NCBI RefSeq assembly: GCF_008312885.1
Contig: NZ_VSSO01000005.1
Location: 62,001 to 126,000 of the forward strand
Length of the DNA: 64,000 nucleotides
Reading direction: 5' to 3'
Origin: Lolliginicoccus suaedae
GTDB taxonomy: Bacteria; Actinomycetota; Actinomycetes; Mycobacteriales; Mycobacteriaceae
The notes beneath the pieces are model-generated. The model had not been told where the DNA came from. It saw only the letters and a list, made by a program, of their open reading frames with translations, and did not search any database. How positions within the stretch are numbered: the stretch's first letter is position 1; each line of letters opens with the position of its first letter. Below, piece after piece: positions 9,396-17,711 of the stretch. Made by a program: the position numbers and the translations under genes.

Positions 9396-11399
9396 CTACT
9401 TGGTGGTGAGCAGCAGCCAGCTGGGCGCGGCGGGATCGAGCTCGATGTGCTGCGGCTGCAGCCCCGTCGCCGCCAGGCTCGGCAGCAGTGGCAGGTACCG
9501 AACCGGGTTGCCCGCGGCGACACTCACGCGGAGCCGATGCCCGGGCTCGAGGAGCGCATCGGTGTGGCGCAGGTCGATATCGAGGACGGTGCGCTGGCCC
9601 GGTATCACGGGCTGGACGGATCCGCGGGTGAGCGGGTGCACCGCGTCGAGGTAGTCGCCGTTGGCCGTGGTCGTGCTGCGCGCCTGGTCGATGGCTCGCC
9701 GGGAGGAGAGCAGCCCGCCGCTGGTGAGGGTGGTGGAGGTGCCGTCCGGCGCCACGTCCTGCACGGTGACGTGCCACATGCCCTCGGGCAGGTCAGTGGT
9801 GGTGACCAGCCGCAGGTTCATCGGCCCGGACACGCTGGTGGTAGTGCCGAAGGGCTCACTGGTGAAGGTCAGCGCCTCGGTCTCGGCGGTGCGATTGTCG
9901 CGGGTGCATTGCGCGCCGAGGATCGTGAGGAGGCCCGCGGTGCCGAGGGCGGCGTCGCGGGAGCAAGCGTTCTGCACGCCCGGGCCGATGCTGAGCCGGG
10001 CAGGACCCGCGGGCGCGTCGCCAAGGCTGCCGTCGTGCGCGGCATGCGGGGCGGTGCCGCTCGCCGCCGCGTCGAGATAGAGCTTGCGCGGCTGGGAGCC
10101 GGGCCGGGGCAGCGCCGTGGTAGCCGTCCAGCCACCACCCATCTGGTCGGAGATGATCGGGCCGTAGTTCTCGATCCCGTTGGGTACCCCTCGAACCCAT
10201 CGGTCGAACCAGGCACTCTCGAGCGTGTCGAGCGTGGGTGGCTGCCCCGGCCCACCGGTGCGGTAGCCAGGATTGATGTGGTAGTTCTGCCCCATCAGGA
10301 GCTTCTTGCGCGCGGCGGGGAGCTGGAGCCGCTCGAAGACGCGGGCCTGGCCGCGGGAGAAGATGTCGTGGTAGGCCCCGACGACGAAAGTGGGCACGGC
10401 GATGTTCTCGATGGCGGGATTGATGCCGGCGTAGAAGGCGCCGTCGTGGGCGGCGGGGCCACTGCCGAGGAGCGCGGCCTCGACGAGCTCGGGCCCCATC
10501 ACTAGCGGATCGGCGAAGCGATCGGCGAGCCAGGCGGGATCGAACTGCCCGGTGAGCAGAGCATCCAGGGATGGGAGGAACTTGAGGCCGTTGACGAGCG
10601 CGATCCACAGCGGCATGAAGCCCACTCCCCCGGCGCCGCCGGTCATGACGATGTCATGGGCGAGGTCCTCGGCGGGCTCGACGGCGAAGACGGCCTTCAG
10701 GGAGGGCGGCCGGAGCGCGGCGGCCTGCAGGCTGTTGATGGCGGAGTAGGAGATCCCGGCCATCGCGGTATCGCCGTTGGACCAGTCCTGCTTGCTGATC
10801 CAGTCGAGGATCTCGAGGGAGTCCTGCTGCTCGCGGCCTTGCAGCACCTGCCAGGCTCCCTGCGAGTAGCCCGTGCCGCGCACGTCCGCGATCACCTGCA
10901 CGTATCCGCTGCGGATGAGGTCGCGGTTGATGCCGAGCAATCGCGCGCCACCGCCCGGGATGACCTGGGCGAGCTCGTGGAGGCCGTCGAGCGGCGCGTC
11001 CCACAGGCTGGCGTCGGCGATCACCGAATCGAGCAGCGGGCGCAGCTCCGGATGCTCGGTGACAGCATCGACGAGCGTGTCGACGAGCCGTGTGTAGGGG
11101 GTGAGGTTGAGCAGCGCCGGCAGGGGCTCGGCGATCGGGTTGCCCGCAGCGTCGGCAGGGCGGTACACGGTCGCGCGGAGAATGGTGCCGTCGCTCATGG
11201 GGATCTCGACGTCCTCCGCAACCGCGATGCCCGGGTATTCCTGGGCCACCGCGGCCCACTGCTGCGCGTGCTGGCCACCGTCGACCGGCAGGCCCGGGGA
11301 GGCGTGGGCGGTGCCGCCAGGGATGCCGAGCGGGAGCAGGAGGGTGGCCGCGAGGAGGAGGGCAGCGCTCAGCGTCGCGGTCCGTGGGGTGTGAGGCAC
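9396..11399 (-). CDS. Secreted CocE/NonD-family alpha/beta hydrolase
   Basis: Exported X-Pro dipeptidyl-peptidase/cocaine-esterase type hydrolase, about 667 aa. I chose the GTG at 11399 (AAGGAA six bases upstream), which places a clean Sec signal peptide first (PRTATLSAALLLAATLLLPL, cleavage near AHA-SPG); a GTG at 11432 adds 11 residues. The nucleophile sits in GISYSA (Ser217, pattern GxSYxx), with candidate Asp in VVGAYHD and His in QNYHINPG. The last 250 residues are the beta-rich CocE C-terminal domain (WHVTVQDVAPDGTSTTLTSG). It acts outside the membrane on an ester or amide substrate that cannot be named. A TetR gene is divergent and an imperfect palindrome lies between them. Confidence 0.88.
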   Translation of the reverse strand: MPHTPRTATLSAALLLAATLLLPLGIPGGTAHASPGLPVDGGQHAQQWAAVAQEYPGIAVAEDVEIPMSDGTILRATVYRPADAAGNPIAEPLPALLNLTPYTRLVDTLVDAVTEHPELRPLLDSVIADASLWDAPLDGLHELAQVIPGGGARLLGINRDLIRSGYVQVIADVRGTGYSQGAWQVLQGREQQDSLEILDWISKQDWSNGDTAMAGISYSAINSLQAAALRPPSLKAVFAVEPAEDLAHDIVMTGGAGGVGFMPLWIALVNGLKFLPSLDALLTGQFDPAWLADRFADPLVMGPELVEAALLGSGPAAHDGAFYAGINPAIENIAVPTFVVGAYHDIFSRGQARVFERLQLPAARKKLLMGQNYHINPGYRTGGPGQPPTLDTLESAWFDRWVRGVPNGIENYGPIISDQMGGGWTATTALPRPGSQPRKLYLDAAASGTAPHAAHDGSLGDAPAGPARLSIGPGVQNACSRDAALGTAGLLTILGAQCTRDNRTAETEALTFTSEPFGTTTSVSGPMNLRLVTTTDLPEGMWHVTVQDVAPDGTSTTLTSGGLLSSRRAIDQARSTTTANGDYLDAVHPLTRGSVQPVIPGQRTVLDIDLRHTDALLEPGHRLRVSVAAGNPVRYLPLLPSLAATGLQPQHIELDPAAPSWLLLTTK

Positions 11400-11435
11400 A
11401 AGGCATTCCTTGGGGAGGATGACGTGGATCACCTA

Positions 11436-11459
11436 GGAAGATAGCATCTGCTTTCTTTC
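11436..11459. promoter_or_regulatory. Imperfect palindrome between hydrolase and TetR genes
   Basis: Arms GGAAGATAGC and GCTTTCTTTC around ATCT pair at 8 of 10 positions. Its position in the 94-bp divergent gap suits an operator for the adjacent TetR regulator, acting on itself and on the secreted hydrolase. Confidence 0.4.
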
Positions 11460-11493
11460 TTTCATAGGAAGTTGCTCCGATACGATCAAGCAC

Positions 11494-12183
11494 GTGGCAT
11501 CACGCACCCGCCCCGAGAGCGGGCAACCCGAGACTGGGCAACCCGAGAGCGGGCAACCCGAGACTGGGCACCCTAGCGCTGGTCCCGGCAAGCCACGGCG
11601 CACCCAGGCCGAGCGCAAGCACGCCACCATCACCGCGATCCTCGAGGCCACCATCGACGCCATCGCCGAGGCTGGCTACGCGCGCACCACCATCCAGGAG
11701 ATCGTCACCCGCGCAGGCGTCTCCCAGGGCGCCCTGTTCCGCCACTTCCCCACCCGGCTCGACGTGATCGTCGACGCTGCCGAGGAAGTCGGTGCCCGCC
11801 AGGTCCGCGAGTTCCTCCGCATCCTCGACAGCAGTCCCGCCCCCGTGAACGCCGCCAGGCTCCTCGGGGCACAGCGTGCCATCGCCCGCGCCCCCTACAG
11901 CGCCGTCTGGGACGAGCTGCTCATCAACGCCCGGACCGACACCCAGCTGCGCGAACGCATCAGCCCCACCTTCCACCGCTACACCGAAGCGATCCAGGCC
12001 GCCGCGGACTCCCTGCCCGCCCTCGCCCACCTCCACAAGGGCCAGCGCCGCGCCCTGCTCGTGGTCACCCTGTCGCTCTTCGGCGGCGAGGCCCGCTACC
12101 GCAACATCCACGCCGACGAGCAGCTCGACCACGAGACCCTCGAGCTCATGCTCGAACTCGCGCAGCATCTCGGAATCGAGTAA
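11494..12183 (+). CDS. TetR-family regulator with a repeat-encoded N-terminal tail
   Basis: TetR/AcrR repressor, 229 aa from the GTG at 11494. The DNA-binding region is typical (TIDAIAEAGYARTTIQEIVTRAGVSQGALFRHFPTR split over residues 53-88) and is followed by a helical ligand domain. The first 40 residues are an unusual Pro/Gly/Glu tail built from PE[ST]GQ repeats encoded by 15-bp tandem repeats. A later start at an internal codon is possible. It is divergent from the CocE-type hydrolase gene, which is its most likely target together with itself. It ends convergently with another TetR gene, and copy 1 of the repeat element lies between them. Confidence 0.88.
   Translation: MASRTRPESGQPETGQPESGQPETGHPSAGPGKPRRTQAERKHATITAILEATIDAIAEAGYARTTIQEIVTRAGVSQGALFRHFPTRLDVIVDAAEEVGARQVREFLRILDSSPAPVNAARLLGAQRAIARAPYSAVWDELLINARTDTQLRERISPTFHRYTEAIQAAADSLPALAHLHKGQRRALLVVTLSLFGGEARYRNIHADEQLDHETLELMLELAQHLGIE
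11515..11574 (+). repeat. Two 30-bp tandem units (four 15-bp units) inside the TetR gene
   Basis: Each 30-bp unit begins GAGAGCGGGCAACCC and continues with a near copy, GAGACTGGGCAACCC; the second unit diverges only at its end. Translated, this gives alternating PESGQ and PETGQ. Unit number could vary between strains by slippage without a frameshift. Confidence 0.85.
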
Positions 12184-12239
12184 CGAGGCTGGCCCTGGGC
12201 CTGCTGGCGGGCAGGAAAGCTGGCGGCCTGGATGCAGAA

Positions 12240-12305
12240 GCACTGGAAACTGCCAAACGCGATAGAAATCAACCTGGTTTCCCGGCGGTTTCTATCGCGT
12301 TTGCG
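12240..12305 (+). repeat. Inverted-repeat element, copy 1
   Basis: A 15-bp perfect stem (12254-12268 with 12289-12303; core CAAACGCGATAGAA and its complement) around a 20-nt loop. It is preceded by a directional flank GCACTGGAAACTGCC shared with the other copies. It sits between two convergent TetR genes. There is no U-tract; bidirectional termination is the simplest role. Confidence 0.85.
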
Positions 12306-12326
12306 GATACGGATCCCTGCGAGTTC

Positions 12327-12935
12327 TCACGGAGACTGGACCAGGACCAGCAGCTCCGCCCTGATGATCGGCCATCTATCGGCCGTGGTGGAATCCCGCG
12401 GTTCCAGCGCGTTGGCAAACGCCACGCCCCGCAGCGCGGCTAGGACCACACTGCTGCGCGCCTTCCACCGGTCGACTGGCATTCCGGCCGGGATGAGCTG
12501 GTCAACCGTCGCCGCGATCGCCCTGGAGAGCTTCCTCTCCACTGGAGCCAATGCAGCATAGAGGTCCTCGTTCTCCGCCGCCGCCGTCCACACCTTGATC
12601 CAGACCACGAAGAGATCACTATCGAATATCGCCCAGGCGGCATCGAGCAGCGCGCCCGGTCGGCCGGGATCCTCGGCGGGAATGCTCTGGACGAGACGCG
12701 CCAGCTCGTCGACGCAGCGGCGCCCGACCTCATCGATCGCGGCAGCAATGAGCGCGATGCGGCCCGGGAACTGGTGCGCCAGGGCACCGAGCGAGACTTC
12801 GGCATTCGCCGCGATGTTCCTGGTGGTGGCATAGCTGTAGCCACCTTGTCGCAGGCAATCGATTGTCGCGTCGATCAGCCGCGCGCGCATCTCGGCGCTC
12901 CGTTGGCGCTGGGTACGGCTACCAGTCGAGGTCAC
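12327..12935 (-). CDS. TetR-family regulator of the adjacent thioesterase-SDR pair
   Basis: TetR repressor, 202 aa. The N-terminal helix-turn-helix reads RARLIDATIDCLRQGGYSYA then TRNIAANAEVSLGALAHQFP, with the ligand domain from about residue 75. The start at 12935 (MTSTGSRTQRQRSAEM) gives a normal length. It is divergent from the DUF4442 thioesterase and SDR genes, with a perfect 7-4-7 palindrome in the 95-bp gap, so it most likely represses them and itself until an acyl-type ligand binds. The ligand class is inferred from the targets. Confidence 0.9.
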   Translation of the reverse strand: MTSTGSRTQRQRSAEMRARLIDATIDCLRQGGYSYATTRNIAANAEVSLGALAHQFPGRIALIAAAIDEVGRRCVDELARLVQSIPAEDPGRPGALLDAAWAIFDSDLFVVWIKVWTAAAENEDLYAALAPVERKLSRAIAATVDQLIPAGMPVDRWKARSSVVLAALRGVAFANALEPRDSTTADRWPIIRAELLVLVQSP

Positions 12936-12989
12936 GCGAATACTCTAGCCCTTGCCGATCAGCTGACCGGGAAGCTACCGTGACAAGAA

Positions 12990-13007
12990 ACCGATCACTC
13001 GATCGGT
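12990..13007. promoter_or_regulatory. Operator-like palindrome for the divergent TetR
   Basis: ACCGATC-actc-GATCGGT is a perfect 7-4-7 inverted repeat, 55 bp upstream of the TetR start and 23 bp upstream of the thioesterase start. Placement and shape are those of TetR operators shared by a repressor and its divergent targets. Confidence 0.65.
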
Positions 13008-13030
13008 AAGGACTGGCGAGAGGATCTCCC

Positions 13031-13498
13031 GTGCCCCCAATCGATACCGATCAGCCCCGGACGAGGTCGATCATCAATGCCTTTATCCAGCAGTCCATTC
13101 CCGCGGTGCCCCGCCTCGGCATCGAGGTGGTGGAGCTCCGCGAGGGCCGCGCGGTCAGCGCGCTTCCGCTCGAGGGAAATGCCAACCATTTTGGCGCCAT
13201 GTACGCCGGTTCATTGTTCTGCGCGGGCGAACTGCTCGCAGGGGTCCTGGTGGCGCCCAGCTTCGATTTCGCCGCGTACTACCCCACCGTGAAGCACCTG
13301 GCCATCGATTACCTCCGCCCAGCCCGCACCGATGTCCTCGCGACCGCGGAGCTCGACACGACGACGCTGGAACGAATGCGCGCTGACGTCACGGCCCAAG
13401 GTCGCGCGTCCTGGCAGCTCGACGTCGAGATCACCGATACCAGCGGCGAGATCGTTGCCACGATGAGCGGCGAGTGCCAGGTAAGGAGCTGGACATGA
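13031..13498 (+). CDS. DUF4442 / hotdog-fold thioesterase-like protein
   Basis: 155-aa protein of the hotdog superfamily (DUF4442/PaaI-like), probably acting on an acyl-CoA or other acyl thioester in the cytosol. GTG start at 13031 with GAGAGG upstream. Recognisable parts are the long helix segment (NHFGAMYAGSLFCAGELLAG) that packs into the hotdog and the strands VKHLAIDYLRPARTDVLATAEL. The stop overlaps the SDR start in an ATGA, so the two are translationally coupled, and both are divergent from a TetR gene. The substrate is not deducible. Confidence 0.85.
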   Translation: MPPIDTDQPRTRSIINAFIQQSIPAVPRLGIEVVELREGRAVSALPLEGNANHFGAMYAGSLFCAGELLAGVLVAPSFDFAAYYPTVKHLAIDYLRPARTDVLATAELDTTTLERMRADVTAQGRASWQLDVEITDTSGEIVATMSGECQVRSWT

Positions 13499-14322
13499 GC
13501 ATGCAGCACGATCTAGCCGGAAAGACGATCGTCATGAGCGGCGGCAGCCGCGGGATAGGCCTGGCGATCGGGATCGCCGCAGGACGCCTCGGCGCCAACG
13601 TGGTCATGCTCGCGAAGACCGACAGGCCGCACCCGCGCCTCGAGGGCACCGTGCATACCGCGGCGGAACAGATCCGTGCCGCAGGCGGCCAAGCGCTCGG
13701 GGTCGTCGGCGATGTGCGCGACGAGGAGTCGGTGAACAATGCCATCGATCAAGCAGTGCGCGAGTTCGGCGGTGTCGATGTCGTGGTCAACAACGCCAGC
13801 GCGATCTCGCTGACCGGCACGGAAGCAACATCGCCGAAGCAGTTCGACCTGATGCAATCGATCCAGCAACGGGGCACGTTCCTACTCACGCGCGCTGCGA
13901 TCCCGCACCTGCGGAGATCTCGCAATCCCCACGTGCTCTCGCTCTCGCCGCCCCTGAACCTCTCCCCCCGATGGCTCGGCGCCTTCCCGCCCTACACGCT
14001 CGCGAAGTACGGCATGACGCTCCTGACCCTCGGCATCGCCGCCGAGCTCGAGCCGGACGGGATCGCCGCGAACTGCCTCTGGCCGGAGTCGGTCATCGCG
14101 ACCGCCGCCACTGAGATGCTCATGGGCGACAAGCAGGCCGAGGTCTCGCGAAAGCCCGAGATCATGGCGGACGCAGCCATCCTCATTCTGAGCAGCAGCG
14201 CCGCCGAGAACTCGGGGCGCGCACTGATCGATGTCGACGTTCTCGCCGCGCATGGCATCACCGATCTCACCCCGTACGGGCCATCCGAGGGTGTCGCGCT
14301 CGACCTCTACCTCGATAGGTAG
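13495..14322 (+). CDS. Short-chain dehydrogenase/reductase, HSDL2-like
   Basis: NAD(P)-dependent oxidoreductase, 275 aa from the ATG at 13495 (AGGAG upstream, overlapping the previous stop). The cofactor motif is GGSRGIG at the N-terminus, followed by NNAS and the catalytic Tyr-Lys in YTLAKYG, with the Ser in LSLSPPLN. The long loop between strands 2 and 3 (TDRPHPRLEGTVHTAAEQI) is characteristic of HSDL2-type SDRs of peroxisomal or acyl-CoA metabolism. With the coupled thioesterase-like gene and the TetR it forms a small regulon for an acyl or steroid-like compound; the pathway is not known. Confidence 0.9.
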   Translation: MSMQHDLAGKTIVMSGGSRGIGLAIGIAAGRLGANVVMLAKTDRPHPRLEGTVHTAAEQIRAAGGQALGVVGDVRDEESVNNAIDQAVREFGGVDVVVNNASAISLTGTEATSPKQFDLMQSIQQRGTFLLTRAAIPHLRRSRNPHVLSLSPPLNLSPRWLGAFPPYTLAKYGMTLLTLGIAAELEPDGIAANCLWPESVIATAATEMLMGDKQAEVSRKPEIMADAAILILSSSAAENSGRALIDVDVLAAHGITDLTPYGPSEGVALDLYLDR

Positions 14323-14364
14323 CCCGCCGACGCAGGACCGCACCCGGCAGCTCCAACGGCAAAC

Positions 14365-14430
14365 GCACCGGAGAACGCCAAACGCGATAGAAACGAACCC
14401 GGATTCGGAACAGCTTCTATCGCGTTTGCG
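14365..14430 (+). repeat. Inverted-repeat element, copy 2
   Basis: 14-bp perfect stem (14379-14392 with 14415-14428, same CAAACGCGATAGAA core) with a 22-nt unrelated loop, preceded by the flank GCACCGGAGAACGCC. It lies between the convergent SDR and fba genes. Confidence 0.85.
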
Positions 14431-14505
14431 GCTGGACCCTGAGCGGCTGGGCCCTGAGCGGCTGGGATGAGGATTGCGGCGGGGACGGAACCCCAGCCGA
14501 TGAAC

Positions 14506-15540
14506 CTAGGCGCTGATCGACTTGCCGACGGAGTGCAGGTCGGTGCAGGACTCGACGATGCGCTGGGCCATGGCGGCCTCGGCCTGCTTGAGGTAGCTGC
14601 GCGGATCGTAGACCTTCTTGTTGCCGACCTCGCCGTCGATCTTGAGCACGCCGTCATAGTTCTTGAAGAAGTGGTCGGCCACGGGCCGGGTGAAGGCGTA
14701 CTGGGTGTCGGTGTCGACGTTCATCTTCACGACGCCGTAGTTGAGGGAGTCCTCGATCTCGGACTTGAGCGAGCCGGAGCCACCGTGGAAGACGAGGTCA
14801 AAGGGCTTGGCGTCGCCCGGGAGCCCGAGCTTGCGCGCGGCGACCTCCTGGCCTTCCTTGAGGACCTCGGGGCGCAGCTTGACGTTGCCGGGCTTGTACA
14901 CGCCATGCACGTTGCCGAACGTCGCGGCGAGCATGTAGCGGCCCTTCTCGCCGCCACCGAGCGCGTCGATGGTCATCTCGAAGTCCGCCGCGGAGGTGTA
15001 GAGCTTGTCGTTGATCTCGTTCTCCACGCCGTCCTCCTCGCCGCCGACGACGCCGATCTCTACCTCGAGGATGATCTTCGCGGCCCTGGAGAGCTCGAGC
15101 AGTTCCTCGGCGATGCGGAGGTTCTCCTCGATGGGGATCGCCGAGCCATCCCACATGTGCGAGTGGAACAGCGGCGCGCGACCGGCGTTGACGCGCTCCT
15201 GGGAGATCGCGAGGAGCGGGCGGACGAAGCCATCGAGCTTGTCCTTGGGGCAGTGGTCGGTGTGCAGCGCGATGGTGACGTCATGCTTGGCGGCGACGAT
15301 GTGCGCGAACTCGGCGAGGGCGGTGGCTCCGGTGACCATGTCCTTGACGGTCTGGCCGGAGGCGAACTCGGACCCGCCGGTGGAGAACTGGATGATGCCG
15401 TCGCTTCCGGCCTCGGCGAATCCCCTGATGGCTGCGTTGATCGTCTCCGACGAGGTGCAGTTGATCGCGGGGAACGCGTAGGCACCAGCCTTGGCGCGGT
15501 CGAGCATTTCGGCATATGCCTCGGGGGTGGCGATTGGCAT
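14506..15540 (-). CDS. fba: Class II fructose-bisphosphate aldolase
   Basis: Zinc-dependent glycolytic aldolase splitting fructose 1,6-bisphosphate to GAP and DHAP, 344 aa from the ATG at 15540 (MPIATPEAYAEMLDRAKAG). Family hallmarks are the zinc-binding ALHTDHCPKDKLDG, the VEIGVVGGEEDGVEN loop, ATFGNVHGVYKPGN and LVFHGGSGS for phosphate binding. Longer upstream frames are antisense noise. Downstream neighbours are the SDR gene (convergent, with repeat copy 2 between); upstream is the GH76 gene, as in M. tuberculosis where fba and a GH76-type gene are close. Confidence 0.97.
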   Translation of the reverse strand: MPIATPEAYAEMLDRAKAGAYAFPAINCTSSETINAAIRGFAEAGSDGIIQFSTGGSEFASGQTVKDMVTGATALAEFAHIVAAKHDVTIALHTDHCPKDKLDGFVRPLLAISQERVNAGRAPLFHSHMWDGSAIPIEENLRIAEELLELSRAAKIILEVEIGVVGGEEDGVENEINDKLYTSAADFEMTIDALGGGEKGRYMLAATFGNVHGVYKPGNVKLRPEVLKEGQEVAARKLGLPGDAKPFDLVFHGGSGSLKSEIEDSLNYGVVKMNVDTDTQYAFTRPVADHFFKNYDGVLKIDGEVGNKKVYDPRSYLKQAEAAMAQRIVESCTDLHSVGKSISA

Positions 15541-15655
15541 CAGGGCCCTCCAAATCAGGTTCGATCGCGGACAGTCGCTATTATCGCGCGCTTCCAGTAT
15601 GGCAACCCGCTGCCGGTGCGGTCGCGCGCGCCACGACCATCCTGCCCGCGTGCGC

Positions 15656-16753
15656 CTATTCGCATGCGGCGGCCGCCTCGAGCAGCATCCATCCGGAGAG
15701 CTGCACGGAGAGATCCCGCTCGGGCACGGCCGACGCGCCCACTGCCCCATTGCGCTTCTTCGAGGGGGCGCTGCGCGCATCGGGGTAGGTGGCGGGCACG
15801 GCCCAGTTCGCGCCGAACAGGGGACCCGCGGGCGCGTCGAGATGGTTGCGCCAGGCCGCTTCGGCGGAGCGCAGCACGATGCCGCGGGCGAGGCGCCGGG
15901 CCTGCTGGTTGGCTTCGCTGGTCAACGGCAGCCGCGTGGCGACGAACGCCAGGTAGCGGGCGAGGATTCCCGGGAAGAGGCCACCATCTCCACCGCCGGA
16001 GGTCTTGATCACCCCGCGCGGCGCGAGGTGCTGGGACACGGCCGAGACGAGGTCGCGGACCCGCTCGGCATGGCGGGGATCGCCGGCCCGCAGGGCGAGC
16101 TCGGTCTCGGCACCGAGCACCACGCCCTGGCAGTAGGTGTAGATGTTGGTGAGGAAGCGGCCGTCGCCGCGCACGCCGTCGTAGATGAGGCCACGCTCGG
16201 GGTCGCGGAGCCGGGCGTGGACCCAGTCCATGGTCTCCTCTGCCCGGTTGATCCTGCCGAGCCGCGCGAGGAGGATCGCCGCGGGACCGTTGGCCGGGGT
16301 GTTGAAGAAGTCGTCCTTCTTGCGCCAGGGGATGCCGCCGCCGGACCCCTCGTCCCACGCTTCGTACAGCTCGTCGGCGAGAGTGTCGATGGCGGCCGTC
16401 TCGCGGGACACGCCATCGAGCCGCCCGGCTCGTTCCAGCGCGAGACCGAGCCAGGCCATGTCGTCGTAGTAGTTGTTGGTCCACCGGCCGACGTTGCGGA
16501 GCCGATGGGTGCGCGAGAGGGCCCGGACGCGGCGCCGCCGGTCGGGCGTGGGCGCGCGCATCGCGGCGTCGACCATGCAGTCGAGCAGGTGCGCCTGCCA
16601 CCAGTAGTGCCAGCGCACGAACAGGCGGTCACGCGTGGTGGGGGGCCAGGAGATGACGCCCAGCGCGGTTCCGGGCAGCAGCCAGAGCGGCTGGAGGTGC
16701 CGCCCCAAGATGGCGTTCTCCGCCTGGTCCGCTCGCCGCGCCCACATGCCCAT
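15656..16753 (-). CDS. Glycoside hydrolase family 76-like protein
   Basis: Protein of about 365 aa resembling GH76 alpha-1,6-mannanases and mycobacterial Rv0365c. Start chosen at the ATG 16753 (MGMWARRADQAENAIL); the ATG two codons later is equally possible. The (alpha/alpha)6 barrel pattern shows in repeated helices, and the adjacent Asp pair typical of GH76 is seen in NNYYDDMAWLGLALE. Further family-like stretches are GGGIPWRKKDDFFNTPANGP and NIYTYCQGVVLGA. No signal peptide is visible, so cytosolic action is likely. The substrate may be a mannose polymer; this is a family inference. Confidence 0.85.
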   Translation of the reverse strand: MGMWARRADQAENAILGRHLQPLWLLPGTALGVISWPPTTRDRLFVRWHYWWQAHLLDCMVDAAMRAPTPDRRRRVRALSRTHRLRNVGRWTNNYYDDMAWLGLALERAGRLDGVSRETAAIDTLADELYEAWDEGSGGGIPWRKKDDFFNTPANGPAAILLARLGRINRAEETMDWVHARLRDPERGLIYDGVRGDGRFLTNIYTYCQGVVLGAETELALRAGDPRHAERVRDLVSAVSQHLAPRGVIKTSGGGDGGLFPGILARYLAFVATRLPLTSEANQQARRLARGIVLRSAEAAWRNHLDAPAGPLFGANWAVPATYPDARSAPSKKRNGAVGASAVPERDLSVQLSGWMLLEAAAACE

Positions 16754-16796
16754 GCCTTCTATCCTGCACCGCCGGCGCGCGGGGTGCGACGCGAAA

Positions 16797-17519
16797 TCAC
16801 CAGGAGGCGCGGAGATCCGCGTGCTGGCGGACCCAGGCGTGCATGGCGATTCCCGCGGCAACGCCGGCATTGATGCTGCGTGTCGAGCCGAACTGCGCGA
16901 TGGAGACGGTCATCGATGCTGTGGCGCGGGCTTCCTCGCTCACCCCCGGACCCTCCTGGCCGAAGAGCAGCAGGCAGCGGCGGGGAAGGTCGGCGGTCTC
17001 GAGCGGCACCGATCCTGGTGTGTTGTCCACCGCCACGACGGTCAGTCCTTCCCGCTCGGCGAAGTCGATGACGTCCCGCACGGTGGCGTGGTGGTGGATG
17101 TGCTGGTAGCGGTCGGTGACCATCGCGCCCCTCCGGTTCCAGCGGCGGCGGCCCACGATGTGCACCGCAGCGGCAGCGAAAGCATTGGCCGTGCGCACCA
17201 CGGTGCCAATGTTGGAGTCGTTGGCGAAGTTCTCGATGGCGATGTGCAGGGGATGCCGGCGAGCGTCGATGTCGGCGATGATGGCCTCGCGCCGCCAGTA
17301 GCGGTAGGCGTCGACGACATTGCGCGTGTCGCCATCACGGAGCAGGTCCGGATCAAAGTGGTCGCCGGTGGGCAGTGGCAGGCCATGAGTGGTGGCCCAC
17401 GGGCCGACTCCGACTGGAGCGCCCCACTCGGTGGGACCCGGCGGATCCGCGCTGGAATCGTTGCTGGTGAGCTGCGGATCAGAGGCTGGCGGATCGGGCG
17501 CTTCGGGGCCGGTTTTCAC
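16797..17519 (-). CDS. SpoU/TrmH-family RNA 2'-O-methyltransferase
   Basis: S-adenosylmethionine-dependent methyltransferase of the SPOUT class acting on tRNA or rRNA ribose, 240 aa from the GTG at 17519. The three SpoU motifs are clear: NFANDSNIGTVVRTANAF (motif 1), LLLFGQEGPGVSEEA (motif 2) and IAQFGSTRSINAGVAAGIAM (motif 3, the knot). The first 60 residues are Pro/Asp-rich and probably disordered; an internal start is possible. Similar to Rv0380c of M. tuberculosis, which also lies near pyrE and clpB. The target nucleotide cannot be named. Confidence 0.92.
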   Translation of the reverse strand: MKTGPEAPDPPASDPQLTSNDSSADPPGPTEWGAPVGVGPWATTHGLPLPTGDHFDPDLLRDGDTRNVVDAYRYWRREAIIADIDARRHPLHIAIENFANDSNIGTVVRTANAFAAAAVHIVGRRRWNRRGAMVTDRYQHIHHHATVRDVIDFAEREGLTVVAVDNTPGSVPLETADLPRRCLLLFGQEGPGVSEEARATASMTVSIAQFGSTRSINAGVAAGIAMHAWVRQHADLRASW

Positions 17520-17573
17520 GTGCTCACGGTGCCAAGTTTGCCCGTCGTTGGCAATCCGGCAAGCCAGTATTGG

Positions 17574-17602
17574 TTGTCACACCCTGTCCGCGCGGGTAGA
17601 TT
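17574..17602 (+). promoter_or_regulatory. Sigma70-type promoter of the LeuA-domain gene leader
   Basis: TTGTCA (17574-17579) and TAGATT (17597-17602) are separated by exactly 17 bp, resembling TTGACA and TATAAT. Initiation 7-8 bases after the -10 would fall on or next to the ATG at 17610. Confidence 0.55.
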
Positions 17603-17609
17603 TGGTCAC

Positions 17610-17651
17610 ATGAAGCGGGTGCGCGCAGTAAGCAGCCGCAGCGAGGCCTAG
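17610..17651 (+). CDS. Leader peptide, probably leaderless (MKRVRAVSSRSEA)
   Basis: 13-codon ORF whose ATG coincides with the predicted transcription start, so it would be translated without a 5' leader, which is common in actinobacteria. It is rich in Arg, Val and Ser; three of four consecutive codons (8-11) are Ser AGC. Its last codons form the left arm of an 11-bp hairpin, and its stop codon lies in the left arm of a second, competing stem. This is the layout of a translation-coupled attenuator. No Leu codon is present. Confidence 0.45.
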   Translation: MKRVRAVSSRSEA

Positions 17652-17711
17652 TACCGGACAGGCACCTCGCTGCGGGGTGTCGTCGCGCCAGTCCATTCCG
17701 CCTCGTACTAG
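17636..17711 (+). promoter_or_regulatory. Mutually exclusive RNA stems in the leader of the LeuA-domain gene
   Basis: Stem A pairs 17636-17646 (CCGCAGCGAGG) with 17665-17675, an uninterrupted 11-bp match. Stem B pairs 17648-17658 (CTAGTACCGGA) with 17697-17711 (TCCG, four unpaired bases, GTACTAG). The left arm of B lies in the loop of A and its right arm lies beyond A, so they cannot both form except as a pseudoknot. B ends inside the AGGAAG ribosome site (17710-17715) of the next gene, and ribosomes on the leader peptide would disrupt A. Confidence 0.5.
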
